A DNA stretch of 64,000 nucleotides from Paenibacillus_AA sp045062745 (GTDB lineage: Bacteria > Bacillota > Bacilli > Paenibacillales > NBRC-103111): contig NZ_JBJGED010000012.1 of NCBI RefSeq assembly GCF_045062745.1, positions 124,001 through 188,000 of the forward strand, written 5' to 3'. The notes under the pieces are model-generated. The model searched no databases. It saw only the letters and a program-made list of their open reading frames with translations, and was not told the DNA's origin. Each line of letters opens with the position of its first letter. Positions within the stretch are counted from its first letter, which is position 1. The position numbers and the translations under genes were made by a program. This document shows positions 8,251 through 17,017 of this stretch, piece by piece.

Positions 8251-9348
8251 ATGTACCATAGATCCGAGACCGTGCCTGTCCGCGTAGGCGATCTGACGAT
8301 CGGCGGCAGCAACGAGGTCATCATGCAGAGCATGTGTACGACGAAGACGGCCGACGTAAAGGCGACGGTCGCCGAAATTCACCGGCTGGAAGAAGCGGGC
8401 TGCCAGCTCGTCCGCGTCACCGTGAATAACCAGGAAGCCGCTGCCGCGATCAAGGACATCAAGCGGCAGATTCATATTCCGCTCGTGGCGGACATTCACT
8501 TCGACTACCGGCTCGCGCTGGCCGCGATCGAGAACGGTATCGACAAGGTGCGGATCAACCCCGGCAATATCGGCCGGCGCGAACGCGTGGAAGCGGTCGT
8601 GAAGGCGTGCAAGGAGCGAAACATTCCGATCCGGATCGGTGTCAATGCGGGGTCGCTTGAGAAGCACTTGTTGGACAAGTACGGCTACCCGACGCCGGAG
8701 GCGATGGTCGAGAGCGCGCTGTTCCATATCGGCATTCTCGAGGAGCTTGATTTCCACGACATCATCGTGTCGCTGAAGGCGTCCGACGTGCCGATGGCGA
8801 TCGCGGCTTATACGAAGGCGTCTGCTGCGTTCAAGTACCCGCTCCATCTCGGCATCACCGAAGCCGGCACGCTGTTCTCCGGCACGGTCAAGAGTGCGGC
8901 GGGGCTCGGCGCCCTGCTCTCCATGGGACTTGGGTCGACGATGCGCGTCTCGCTCAGCGCCGATCCGGTGGAGGAGATCAAGGTGCAGCGCGAGCTGCTG
9001 AAATCGTTCGGGCTCATTACGAATGCTGCGACGCTCATCTCCTGCCCGACATGCGGAAGGCTGGACATCGATCTGTTCTCGGTCGCGAACGAAGTGGAGC
9101 AATATATCGAGAAGCTGAAGGTGCCGATCAAAGTATCGGTGCTGGGCTGTGCGGTGAACGGTCCCGGAGAAGCGAAAGAAGCGGACATCGGCATCGCCGG
9201 CGCCCGCGGGGAAGGCATGCTGTTCCGGTACGGCGAGATGATCCGGAAAGTGCCGGAGGCCGAACTCGTAAGCGAGCTGAAGAAGGAAATCGACCACATT
9301 GTCGCCGAGTTCGAACGGACCGGCACGATTCCCGGTCGGAAGCATTGA
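8251..9348 (+). CDS. ispG: 4-hydroxy-3-methylbut-2-enyl diphosphate synthase (MEP pathway)
   Basis: A 365-residue enzyme converting methylerythritol cyclodiphosphate to HMBPP, the penultimate step of the MEP isoprenoid pathway, using an electron donor such as flavodoxin. The N-terminal TIM-barrel opens with RVGDLTIGG and MQSMCTTKTAD. The C-terminal [4Fe-4S] ligands are visible in SCPTCGR (about 266-270) and LGCAVNGPGE (about 300-309). The bacterial short form lacks the plant/Chlamydia insertion. GGGAGAG precedes the ATG. The gene is inserted between clpX and lonB relative to B. subtilis. Its stop codon directly abuts the stop of the opposing amidase. Confidence 0.96.
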   Translation: MYHRSETVPVRVGDLTIGGSNEVIMQSMCTTKTADVKATVAEIHRLEEAGCQLVRVTVNNQEAAAAIKDIKRQIHIPLVADIHFDYRLALAAIENGIDKVRINPGNIGRRERVEAVVKACKERNIPIRIGVNAGSLEKHLLDKYGYPTPEAMVESALFHIGILEELDFHDIIVSLKASDVPMAIAAYTKASAAFKYPLHLGITEAGTLFSGTVKSAAGLGALLSMGLGSTMRVSLSADPVEEIKVQRELLKSFGLITNAATLISCPTCGRLDIDLFSVANEVEQYIEKLKVPIKVSVLGCAVNGPGEAKEADIGIAGARGEGMLFRYGEMIRKVPEAELVSELKKEIDHIVAEFERTGTIPGRKH

Positions 9349-10137
9349 TCATTTGTACGGCTGGCTGGAGAACGCGATTAAATATTCCCGAATGGCGGAG
9401 GCGATGGCTTCCGCCATTTTTTGTTGCTTGGCGGGCTTAGTCAAATAATCGCGATCCGCGGGGCTGCTGATGTAGCCCATCTCCACGATGACCGCGGGAC
9501 ATGGGGAATGATTCAGCAAATAAAACGGCTTGCCCAAATAAGGGCTCTCTCCGGCACGGCCGTATAACGCGTTCAGTCGGCGCTGGATCAAGTGAGCGGC
9601 GGCGTGGCTATGCGGGTTCATCTGGAACAGCACGGTCGCTCCGGACCTGCTCGGTTTCTTGGCCCAGTTCGTATGCAGGCTGACGACGAGCTTCGGCCGC
9701 AGCGCCTCGGCGAGCAGCTTCCGCTGGGACAAGTCGCGAAGGTGCCGGGAACGGGTGCGAAGCCACTCGTTGTCGTCGCTCAAGGCATAATCGGTCGTGC
9801 GGTTGATGGCCGCCCGGACCCCGGAACGGGTCAATTGCTCGTATACCTTCAGCCCAATCTCCAGGTTCACATGCTTCTCCAGCAAATCGCCGTAACTCGT
9901 GCCGCCGTCGATTCCACCGTGCCCGACGTCGATCACGATATCGGCGTCCGGCAAGGCGATCGGGACCGCCCAGCCTAAATTGCTGCTGATGGAACTATTG
10001 GAATTTCGTGTTGGACGGGGTTTCCCGTCAGCCGAGGCCGTCCCTCCGCTTATACCAGTGGCTAACAGCAAGCAGCCGGCCAACAGGAGCTTTAACGTTC
10101 GCATCGTTTTCCAACCGCCTTTTCTCAAGATACGCAT
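9349..10137 (-). CDS. N-acetylmuramoyl-L-alanine amidase (Amidase_3), secreted
   Basis: A 262-residue peptidoglycan amidase. A signal peptide (about 12-36, hydrophobic core LKLLLAGCLLLATG, ending ASA) is followed by the zinc amidase domain: His in VIDVGHGG (about 72), Glu in LLEKHVNL (about 86), His in SLHTNW (about 155) and catalytic Glu in VIVEMGY. It hydrolyses the muramyl-peptide amide bond. CwlD-type germination amidases are the closest functional alternative for an isolated domain of this size, but this cannot be decided here. AAAGGAAG lies 7 nt before the ATG at 10137, which supports that start over the internal ATG at 10104. Nothing separates it from ispG. Confidence 0.88.
   Translation of the reverse strand: MRILRKGGWKTMRTLKLLLAGCLLLATGISGGTASADGKPRPTRNSNSSISSNLGWAVPIALPDADIVIDVGHGGIDGGTSYGDLLEKHVNLEIGLKVYEQLTRSGVRAAINRTTDYALSDDNEWLRTRSRHLRDLSQRKLLAEALRPKLVVSLHTNWAKKPSRSGATVLFQMNPHSHAAAHLIQRRLNALYGRAGESPYLGKPFYLLNHSPCPAVIVEMGYISSPADRDYLTKPAKQQKMAEAIASAIREYLIAFSSQPYK
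9391..9424 (+). terminator. Plus-strand terminator of ispG inside the amidase coding region
   Basis: A 9-bp stem (aatggcgga at 9391-9399, tccgccatt at 9410-9418) is followed by a T6 run. This is a good intrinsic terminator for the rightward ispG transcript. It lies wholly inside the C-terminal codons of the leftward amidase gene. Confidence 0.7.
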
Positions 10138-10182
10138 AATTCGGCTTCCTTTAGCGTGTGCAAACTTTTTGTTCTCATACTC

Positions 10183-10212
10183 GGTTAACCCGTCCTGCGC
10201 AGGGGAATACTG
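10183..10212 (+). promoter_or_regulatory. Candidate sigma-F/sigma-G promoter of lonB
   Basis: GGGAATACTG (10203-10212) matches the forespore sigma-F -10 pattern GGNNANAHTR at every defined position. GGTTA (10183-10187), 15 nt upstream, is a 4/5 match to the -35 pattern GYWTA. lonB of B. subtilis is expressed in the forespore, which agrees. Confidence 0.45.
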
Positions 10213-10251
10213 CTAATAGAGTAAAAGTGAACTCGCTAGGAGGAACAAAAC

Positions 10252-11970
10252 ATGAGTTTAAGCATTGTCCTGATGATCATTCAGGTGTTCTTCGCCATTG
10301 TCATCGGCTTATATTTCTGGAACCTGCTGCGCAACCAGCAGACGAACCGCACCGCGGTCGACCGCGAATCGAAGAAGGAGATGGACAAGCTGCGGAAGCT
10401 TCGGTCCATCTCGCTGACGAAGCCGCTGGCGGAGAAAACCCGGCCGTCCTCACTCGAAGACATCGTAGGGCAGAAGGAAGGTCTGCGCGCGCTGAAGGCG
10501 GCGCTGTGCGGTCCGAATCCGCAGCACGTGATCATCTATGGGCCCCCCGGGGTGGGCAAGACCGCTGCGGCGAGAGTGATCCTGGAAGAGGCGAAGAAGA
10601 ATCCGGCGTCCCCTTTCCGGTATGACGCCAAGTTCATCGAGCTGGACGCGACGACGGCCAGATTCGACGAACGGGGCATCGCCGACCCGCTCATCGGCTC
10701 CGTGCACGATCCGATTTACCAAGGCGCGGGCGCGATGGGCGTAGCCGGCATTCCGCAGCCGAAGATCGGGGCGGTGACGAAGGCGCACGGCGGGGTGCTG
10801 TTCATCGACGAGATCGGTGAATTGCATTCCATTCAAATGAATAAGCTATTAAAAGTGCTTGAAGACCGGAAAGTGTTCCTCGAGAGCGCCTACTACAACT
10901 CCGAGGATCCGAATGTGCCGAGTTACATTCACGACATTTTCCAGAACGGCTTGCCCGCAGACTTCCGTCTTGTGGGCGCGACGACACGGACCCCGCAGGA
11001 AATTCCCCCGGCGATCCGTTCCCGGTGCATGGAAATTTTCTTCCGACCGCTCTTGCCGGAGGAGATCGAGCGCATCGCGGTGAACGCCCTGCGCAAGATC
11101 GGGTTCCGCGACAACAGCCAAGCGGTCGAGGTGGTCAAGAAATACGCCACGAACGGACGGGAAGCGGTCAATATGATCCAGCTGGCCGTAGGGGTTGCGA
11201 TCTCGGACGGCCGTCAAGACGTCACGGCTGCCGATGTCGAATGGGTCGCCAACAGCAGCCAGCTGACCCCGCGACCGGAGAAAAAGGTGCCCGCCGAGCC
11301 GCAGATCGGCCTGGTGAACGGCCTCGCCGTATATGGCCCGAACCAGGGCATGCTGCTCGAGATCGAAGTCACCGCCACGCCGGCTACGCAGCCGGGCGCG
11401 GGCCATTATACGATCACGGGCGTCGTGGACGAGGAAGAGATGGGCGGCGGGTCCAAAACGCTGCGTCGCAAGAGCATGGCCCGCGGCTCGATCGAGAACG
11501 TCCTCACGGTTCTCCGGCGGGCGGGACTTAACACGCAGGATTACGACTTGCATATTAATTTTCCGGGCGGCATTCCGATCGACGGACCGTCGGCAGGGGT
11601 GTCGATGGCGACGGCGATCGCTTCGGCGATTCGAGGCATCCCCGTAGACAACAAACTGGCGATGACGGGCGAGATCAGCATCCACGGCAAGGTGAAGCCG
11701 ATCGGCGGAGTCGTTGCGAAGGTGGAAGCGGCGTTTCAGGCAGGGGCAACCCGGGTTATTATTCCAAAGGAGAACTGGCAGGACATCTTCGCGAATTTAA
11801 CCGGAGGGCTGCAGGTCATCGCCGTGGAATCGATCGAGGAAGTGCTCGCCCATGCGCTCAGCCTGCAGGAGACCGGTGGAGCGATCGTGCCGCCGAATGC
11901 GCCGGACGTGCTGATCGCTTCGCCGCCGCCGCTTTTTCACGCGCGGCCCGATCGCAGCACCGAGGCTTAG
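10252..11970 (+). CDS. lonB: LonB, forespore-type membrane-anchored ATP-dependent protease
   Basis: A 572-residue Lon-family protease that lacks the large N-terminal LonA domain. One transmembrane helix (about 5-24) anchors it. An AAA+ domain follows (Walker A GPPGVGKT at about 97-104, Walker B GGVLFIDEIGE), then a C-terminal Lon serine protease domain with catalytic Ser in DGPSAG (about 447) and Lys in the IGGVVAKVEA region (about 489). In Bacillus it is produced under forespore sigma-F; the upstream region carries a matching promoter. AGGAGG precedes the ATG. It is paired with lonA downstream as in B. subtilis. The tail beyond residue 545 is low-complexity. Confidence 0.95.
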   Translation: MSLSIVLMIIQVFFAIVIGLYFWNLLRNQQTNRTAVDRESKKEMDKLRKLRSISLTKPLAEKTRPSSLEDIVGQKEGLRALKAALCGPNPQHVIIYGPPGVGKTAAARVILEEAKKNPASPFRYDAKFIELDATTARFDERGIADPLIGSVHDPIYQGAGAMGVAGIPQPKIGAVTKAHGGVLFIDEIGELHSIQMNKLLKVLEDRKVFLESAYYNSEDPNVPSYIHDIFQNGLPADFRLVGATTRTPQEIPPAIRSRCMEIFFRPLLPEEIERIAVNALRKIGFRDNSQAVEVVKKYATNGREAVNMIQLAVGVAISDGRQDVTAADVEWVANSSQLTPRPEKKVPAEPQIGLVNGLAVYGPNQGMLLEIEVTATPATQPGAGHYTITGVVDEEEMGGGSKTLRRKSMARGSIENVLTVLRRAGLNTQDYDLHINFPGGIPIDGPSAGVSMATAIASAIRGIPVDNKLAMTGEISIHGKVKPIGGVVAKVEAAFQAGATRVIIPKENWQDIFANLTGGLQVIAVESIEEVLAHALSLQETGGAIVPPNAPDVLIASPPPLFHARPDRSTEA

Positions 11971-12161
11971 CGAATTGGTGTTTTGCCTGCAATTTTGATA
12001 AAATGGTGACTACATCCAACCTAGAAGGTTTCGCCCACCTGGACAGATCGGGCATAAGCTAGGGTCACCTGCATCGGGGCTTGTCCTGGAAAACACTTCG
12101 GAGGTCCTGCGTCGCATGTGCGGGGGATGAGTTGGGGCAAAATTGGTGGGAGGTGCTGGGC

Positions 12162-14498
12162 ATGGGACCGAATAAGTCGAAGGCGCGCAAGCTGCCTTTG
12201 CTGCCGTTGCGCGGCTTGCTCGTATACCCGAGCATGGTGCTGCATCTGGACGTAGGGCGCGAGAAGTCCGTGAAGGCGCTCGATCAGGCTATGGTAGACG
12301 ACAGCATGATTCTGCTGTGCTCCCAATCCGAGATCAATATAGAGGACCCGGCGGCGGACGACATCTACCGGATCGGTACGATCGCCAAGGTCCGGCAAAT
12401 GCTGAAGCTCCCGAACGGCACGATCCGGGTGCTCGTCGAGGGCATCGTACGGGCGGAGATCGTGGAGTTCACGCCGAACGCCGAGTATTACATGGTCGTG
12501 GCCAAGGAGCTGCCGGAGCAGGAGACGTCCGATTCCGAGACCGACGCCTTGATGCGAACGGTGCTCGGCCAGTTCGAGCATTATATCAGCTTGTCCAAGA
12601 AGGTGACGCCGGAGACGCTGGCGGCCGTATCCGACATCGACGTGCCAGGCCGGCTGGCGGACGTGATTACGAGTCATCTGTCTTTGAAAATAAAAGATAA
12701 GCAGGAAATTCTCGAAACGGTCGACGTCCGGGAGCGGCTGGAGAAGCTGCTCGGCTTCCTGAACAATGAGCGGGAAGTGCTCGAGCTGGAGCGTAAAATC
12801 AACCAGCGGGTCAAAAAGCAAATGGAGAAGACCCAGAAGGAATATTACCTTCGCGAGCAGATGAAGGCGATCCAGAAGGAGCTGGGCGAGAAGGAAGGCC
12901 GCGCCGGAGAGGTCGAGGAGCTCCGCGCCCAGATGGAGGAAGCTCAGCTGCCGGAGAAGGTGAAGGAGAAGGTCGAGAAGGAGATCGACCGGCTCGAGAA
13001 AATGCCGGCCACATCCGCCGAGGGCGCGGTCATCCGCAACTACCTGGATTGGCTGCTGGCGCTGCCGTGGTCGAAGAAAACCGAGGACGATCTCGACATC
13101 AAGAAGGCCGAGGACATTCTGAACGAGGATCACTACGGGCTCGAGAAGCCCAAGGAGCGCGTGCTGGAGTACCTGGCCGTGCAAAAGCTCGTGCAGAAGA
13201 TGAAAGGCCCGATTCTTTGCCTAGTCGGCCCGCCGGGGGTCGGCAAGACGTCCATCGCCCGCTCCATCGCGCGTTCGCTGGACCGCAAGTTCATCCGCAT
13301 CTCGCTAGGCGGGGTTCGCGACGAGGCGGAGATCCGCGGCCATCGCCGAACCTACGTCGGCGCGATGCCGGGCCGGATCGTGCAAGGGCTGAAGAACGCA
13401 GGCAGCCTCAACCCGGTAATGCTGCTCGACGAGATCGACAAGATGTCGATGGACTTCCGGGGCGATCCGTCCGCGGCGCTGCTCGAAGTTCTCGATCCGG
13501 AGCAAAACAGCACTTTTAGCGATCATTATATCGAGCTGCCGTTCGATCTGTCGAACGTCATGTTCATCACGACGGCGAACGCCGCTCATAACATCCCGCG
13601 TCCTCTCCTGGACCGGATGGAGCTGCTGTACATCCCGGGCTACACGGAGCTCGAAAAGCTGCAGATCGCGAAAAAATATTTGCTGCCCAAGCAAATTCGC
13701 GAGCACGGGCTGCACGAAGACCAATTGAAGGTCGACGAAGAGACGCTCATGAAGCTTATTCGCGAGTATACGCGCGAAGCGGGTGTGCGGAACCTGGAGC
13801 AGAACGTCGCGAGCCTGTGCCGTAAGTCGGCGAAGGAGATCGTCTCCGGCGAGAAGACGTCCATCCACATCACGAACGCCAATTTGGCTGATTACTTGGG
13901 CCCTGCGAAGTTCCGCGTCCATCTGGCCGAAGAGGAGGACCAAGTGGGCGCCGTGACCGGCCTCGCCTGGACCGAGGTAGGAGGCGATACGCTCGTCATC
14001 GAAGTGACGGTCATGCCGGGTACCGGCAAGCTGACGCTGACCGGCAAGCTGGGCGACGTCATGAAGGAGTCGGCGCAAGCCGCATTCAGCTATACGCGTT
14101 CTAGAGCGGAACAGCTGCACATTCCGCCGGACTTCCACGAGAAGAACGACATCCACATTCATATCCCGGAAGGCGCGATTCCGAAGGACGGCCCTTCGGC
14201 CGGCATCACGATGGCGACCGCGCTCGTGTCAGCCTTGACCGACATCCCGGTGTCCAAGACCGTAGCGATGACAGGCGAGATTACGCTTCGGGGCCGGGTG
14301 CTGCCGATCGGGGGCTTGAAGGAAAAGTCGCTCGCCGCACATCGCGCCGGTATTCGCAAGGTGCTGATGCCGAAGGACAACGAGAAGGATCTGCAAGAAA
14401 TTCCGGCTAGCATTCGCGAGGAAATGACCTTCGTTCCCGTATATCATATGGACCAGGTGCTGGAACACGCGTTAGTGAACCCAGTCTCGGTACATTGA
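12162..14498 (+). CDS. lon: Lon (LonA) ATP-dependent protease
   Basis: A 778-residue protease that degrades misfolded and regulatory proteins. It has the N-terminal substrate-binding LON domain (PLLPLRGLLVYP onward), a long coiled-coil middle (about 190-300), and an AAA+ module (Walker A GPPGVGKTS at about 355-363, Walker B LLDEIDKM). The C-terminal protease domain has the Ser-Lys dyad in DGPSAGIT (Ser about 678) and GGLKEKSLAA (Lys about 721). The ATG at 12162 is chosen because GGGAGGTG lies 6-7 nt upstream and the length matches Bacillus LonA. A longer frame from a TTG at 12081 adds unlikely residues. Confidence 0.97.
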   Translation: MGPNKSKARKLPLLPLRGLLVYPSMVLHLDVGREKSVKALDQAMVDDSMILLCSQSEINIEDPAADDIYRIGTIAKVRQMLKLPNGTIRVLVEGIVRAEIVEFTPNAEYYMVVAKELPEQETSDSETDALMRTVLGQFEHYISLSKKVTPETLAAVSDIDVPGRLADVITSHLSLKIKDKQEILETVDVRERLEKLLGFLNNEREVLELERKINQRVKKQMEKTQKEYYLREQMKAIQKELGEKEGRAGEVEELRAQMEEAQLPEKVKEKVEKEIDRLEKMPATSAEGAVIRNYLDWLLALPWSKKTEDDLDIKKAEDILNEDHYGLEKPKERVLEYLAVQKLVQKMKGPILCLVGPPGVGKTSIARSIARSLDRKFIRISLGGVRDEAEIRGHRRTYVGAMPGRIVQGLKNAGSLNPVMLLDEIDKMSMDFRGDPSAALLEVLDPEQNSTFSDHYIELPFDLSNVMFITTANAAHNIPRPLLDRMELLYIPGYTELEKLQIAKKYLLPKQIREHGLHEDQLKVDEETLMKLIREYTREAGVRNLEQNVASLCRKSAKEIVSGEKTSIHITNANLADYLGPAKFRVHLAEEEDQVGAVTGLAWTEVGGDTLVIEVTVMPGTGKLTLTGKLGDVMKESAQAAFSYTRSRAEQLHIPPDFHEKNDIHIHIPEGAIPKDGPSAGITMATALVSALTDIPVSKTVAMTGEITLRGRVLPIGGLKEKSLAAHRAGIRKVLMPKDNEKDLQEIPASIREEMTFVPVYHMDQVLEHALVNPVSVH

Positions 14499-14514
14499 CG
14501 GGAGGAGAGACGGG

Positions 14515-15129
14515 ATGAAGGTGCATAATGCCGAGTTCGTCATCAGTGCGGTCGGTCCGAGCCAGTACCCGGAAGACGGCTTGCCGGAGGTAGCCCTCGT
14601 CGGCCGCTCCAACGTGGGCAAGTCGTCGCTCATCAACCGCATGATCGAGCGGCGGAATTTGGCCCGTACGAGCTCGCAGCCCGGCAAGACGCAGACATTG
14701 AACTTTTACCGCATCGAGTCGAAGCTGTACTTCGTCGATTTGCCCGGCTACGGCTATGCGAAGGTGTCGAAGACGAAGCGCGCGGAGTGGGGCAAGTTCA
14801 TCGAGAAATATTTGACCGAGCGGGATAAGCTGAAGCTGATCATCCAGATTATCGACCTTCGGCATCCGCCTACTGCGGACGACCTGGCGATGTATGAGTG
14901 GCTCGTCTACTACGAGCTGCCGGTATGTCTGGTGGCGACCAAGGCGGATAAAGTGCCGAAGGGCAAATGGCAAAAGCATCTGAAGATCATAAAGGAAGCG
15001 CTCGGGAAGCGGCCGGAGGATCGGATGGTGCTGTTCTCCTCGGAGCTCGGCATCGGCCGTGACGAGCTGTGGGAGGCCATCGGCCTTGCCGCGGGTTTAT
15101 ATGAGGAAAGCTCGGCCGAAGTCGAGTAA
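14515..15129 (+). CDS. engB: EngB/YsxC ribosome-biogenesis GTPase
   Basis: A 204-residue TRAFAC-class GTPase needed for late 50S assembly. The motifs are in order: G1 GRSNVGKSS (about 30-38), G2 Thr in QPGKTQT, G3 DLPGYGYAK, G4 TKAD and G5 SSELG. The family hallmark PGYGYAK is present. The gene starts 16 nt after lon, with GGGAGGAGAG as ribosome site, so it is probably co-transcribed with lon as in B. subtilis lonA-ysxC. A strong terminator follows. Confidence 0.96.
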   Translation: MKVHNAEFVISAVGPSQYPEDGLPEVALVGRSNVGKSSLINRMIERRNLARTSSQPGKTQTLNFYRIESKLYFVDLPGYGYAKVSKTKRAEWGKFIEKYLTERDKLKLIIQIIDLRHPPTADDLAMYEWLVYYELPVCLVATKADKVPKGKWQKHLKIIKEALGKRPEDRMVLFSSELGIGRDELWEAIGLAAGLYEESSAEVE

Positions 15130-15142
15130 GTCGGAATTATGC

Positions 15143-15176
15143 AACCTCTGGAGGGATGACCTCCGGAGGTTTTTTG
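15143..15176 (+). terminator. Terminator after engB
   Basis: A 12-bp stem (aacctctggagg / cctccggaggtt, one G-T pair), GATGA loop, then TTTT. It ends the lon-engB unit. Confidence 0.85.
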
Positions 15177-15478
15177 GTGCGCTGTTCACTCCGAAAAGGG
15201 GCATTCTTTAAGTGAATCAATTCTGGTTTCGGCCGGAGGAATTGCATGAATATACAAGGGAATCGAAGAAGAGATAGAAAGATACATGCAATTGTCTTGC
15301 CTTCCTCCGGGAGAGTGCCGATTTTTCTGAATTTTGATTGTTTTTGGGCGATAAGTTAGCAGGAATAATCCTGAGCGATATAGTATAATAAATAAAGTAA
15401 GGCGTGAAGTCATTTCAAGAACGACGTCCGTTGGAGTAGAAATGATTTGGGTTTAAAACAAAGAATCGAGGGATTTTT
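15177..15478. other. Intergenic region before the 15479 gene
   Basis: About 300 bases without a convincing gene. A TATAAT at 15384-15389 may be a -10 element for the next gene, but no good -35 is seen. A 75-codon minus-strand frame here has no ribosome site and no recognisable features. Confidence 0.5.
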
Positions 15479-16066
15479 ATGGCTCAGCGGTTAGCGACGG
15501 AATATGTCAAAACCTGCTTGCATTTAACAGAAGCCGAAATGTCTAGTTTTCTGGATTTGCTTAAAAGGAATGAAGCCAATCCTCGGATCAAGGTTACGGA
15601 GAACGGAAGCCAGGAAATTGCCATTCAGGATGAAGCAGGCGAAGAAATTTGTTTGTCATTCGAACGACAGCAAGACGGATATGTATGCGTTGGCTCGTGC
15701 CGCGTCAGCAATCCGAAGCTGGCCAATCTGATGCGCAAGGCCGTGGCGGAATTTAAGGGAGATGCGATCGTCAACCGGATTTATTCGTCCTACACGATGA
15801 ACTATATTTATAAGCACGGGTCGGTCGTGCAGATCATGGAGATTACGAAGGACCACAAGCGGCTCGTGTTCGAGTATAAGGACACGGTAGGCCAACTGGA
15901 ACGGTTGTTTCAGCAAAAGCGGGTGGAGCAGGACATTCAGGACGTCCTGAACCGGATCAACAGCCTGCTGGATGCGCGCAACCGAGCCAACCACGATGGC
16001 GAGATCGCCGCGATCGACAACCAATTGAAATCATGGACGCATCAATTGTTCGTACTGGAAGCGTGA
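15479..16066 (+). CDS. Conserved hypothetical protein (Paenibacillaceae type)
   Basis: A 195-residue soluble protein beginning MAQRLATEYVKTCL. I recognise it only as a protein type recurring in Paenibacillus-like genomes near hemA, sometimes misnamed as a peptide-synthetase module. It has no adenylation, condensation or carrier motif, so that name should not be used. An N-terminal alpha/beta part (about 1-105) is followed by basic linker sequence. A helical, coiled-coil-prone C-terminus (about 135-190, LFQQKRVEQDIQDVLNRI) suggests an oligomerisation or partner surface. GAGGG lies 8 nt before the ATG. It has its own downstream terminator. Function unknown. Confidence 0.85.
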   Translation: MAQRLATEYVKTCLHLTEAEMSSFLDLLKRNEANPRIKVTENGSQEIAIQDEAGEEICLSFERQQDGYVCVGSCRVSNPKLANLMRKAVAEFKGDAIVNRIYSSYTMNYIYKHGSVVQIMEITKDHKRLVFEYKDTVGQLERLFQQKRVEQDIQDVLNRINSLLDARNRANHDGEIAAIDNQLKSWTHQLFVLEA

Positions 16067-16085
16067 GCAGCCATATAGATGGAGA

Positions 16086-16110
16086 GGGGTCGAGCGATCG
16101 GCCCCTTTTC
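16086..16110 (+). terminator. Terminator after the 15479 gene
   Basis: An 8-bp stem with GCGA tetraloop (ggggtcga / tcggcccc, one G-U), then TTTTC. Confidence 0.75.
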
Positions 16111-16208
16111 TCATGGTTTCCCCGAAATGGCGGGCGGGCTGCGTATAATATAGAGATGTATGCCATCATAGCTGCGAGTATTGAAACCAGATCTGGAGGG
16201 ACAACGGC

Positions 16209-16790
16209 ATGAGCTTTTTTCAAAAAATCAAAACCGGCGCCGCCAAAGCGGCCGACAAAGCCCAACGTACCGTAGAAACGACGAAGCTGTCGGCGCAAAT
16301 CGCCAAGAAGCGCAAAGAATTGAAGGACAATTACACCGAGATCGGAGCGATCGTATACAAGGCGTACCAGACCGGGGACCTGTCTCTCGCGGAGCCCGAC
16401 ATCGCCCGTCTCGCTCAAGCGAACGCCGCTATTGAAGAGGTCATCGCCAGCTTGCACGAGAAGATCCGCGAACTGAACGACGAGCACCTCTGCGTGTGCG
16501 GCCAGACCGTACAAGCGAACGCGGCCTATTGCTTCGCCTGCGGGCGAAAGCTGGAGGTGGAGGAGCCGGCGGAGGACATAGAGGAAGAGGAAGCACCGGA
16601 GATCGGCGAGGCTGAGCTCGAGCCGTGGGCAGAAGCCCAGCAGGCGGAACGGCCGGATGACGAGACTCCAGTGTATCAGGGGATCGCGGAAATTCGTTGC
16701 AAAATGTGCGGCGAATATATCCGTCCGGACGATCGGGCCTGCACCCATTGTGGGGCCGTACAGGGCACGCCAGGGGACACGATGCGGTAG
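16209..16790 (+). CDS. Double zinc-ribbon protein with coiled coil
   Basis: A 193-residue protein. The N-terminal amphipathic/basic helix and coiled coil (about 1-95; KTGAAKAADKAQRTVE, KKRKELKDNY) precede a first zinc ribbon (CVCGQ ... CFACGR, about 98-117). An acidic linker (about 120-155) and a second ribbon (CKMCGEYI ... CTHCG, about 162-180) follow. Both ribbons keep four Cys ligands. Such proteins bind nucleic acid or protein partners; the sequence does not say which. GGAGGGA precedes the ATG. A TATAAT about 60 nt upstream (16145-16150) may be its -10. It sits in a stretch between engB and hemA that B. subtilis lacks. Confidence 0.8.
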   Translation: MSFFQKIKTGAAKAADKAQRTVETTKLSAQIAKKRKELKDNYTEIGAIVYKAYQTGDLSLAEPDIARLAQANAAIEEVIASLHEKIRELNDEHLCVCGQTVQANAAYCFACGRKLEVEEPAEDIEEEEAPEIGEAELEPWAEAQQAERPDDETPVYQGIAEIRCKMCGEYIRPDDRACTHCGAVQGTPGDTMR

Positions 16791-16957
16791 AGATCTTTTG
16801 TGTCTGCCGAATGGGCGGACGTCCTGAATAGGCGCTTCAGACCTTGTACGAGGTCCGAAAAATTGCGCGAATTACGCACCAGATCGTTCGTGCTGACATA
16901 CGTTGAGTACTGGAGTGACAATCGTCCCGGTATTTGCACTCTTAACAAAAAAAACTA

Positions 16958-16986
16958 TTGCATTTCTGGGCTGAAGATGTTATTTT
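16958..16986 (+). promoter_or_regulatory. Candidate speD promoter
   Basis: TTGCAT and TATTTT separated by 17 nt, the same hexamers and spacing as before clpP. Transcription would start near 16993, leaving a leader of about 135 nt. Coordinates may be off by one base. Confidence 0.45.
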
Positions 16987-17017
16987 TATTCTCGTTGAAA
17001 ACAATATAGGAACCAGG

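Noticed and set aside
12081..12161. TTG start adding 27 residues to Lon
   Set aside because: GGGAGGTG lies just before the ATG at 12162 and that length fits the family.
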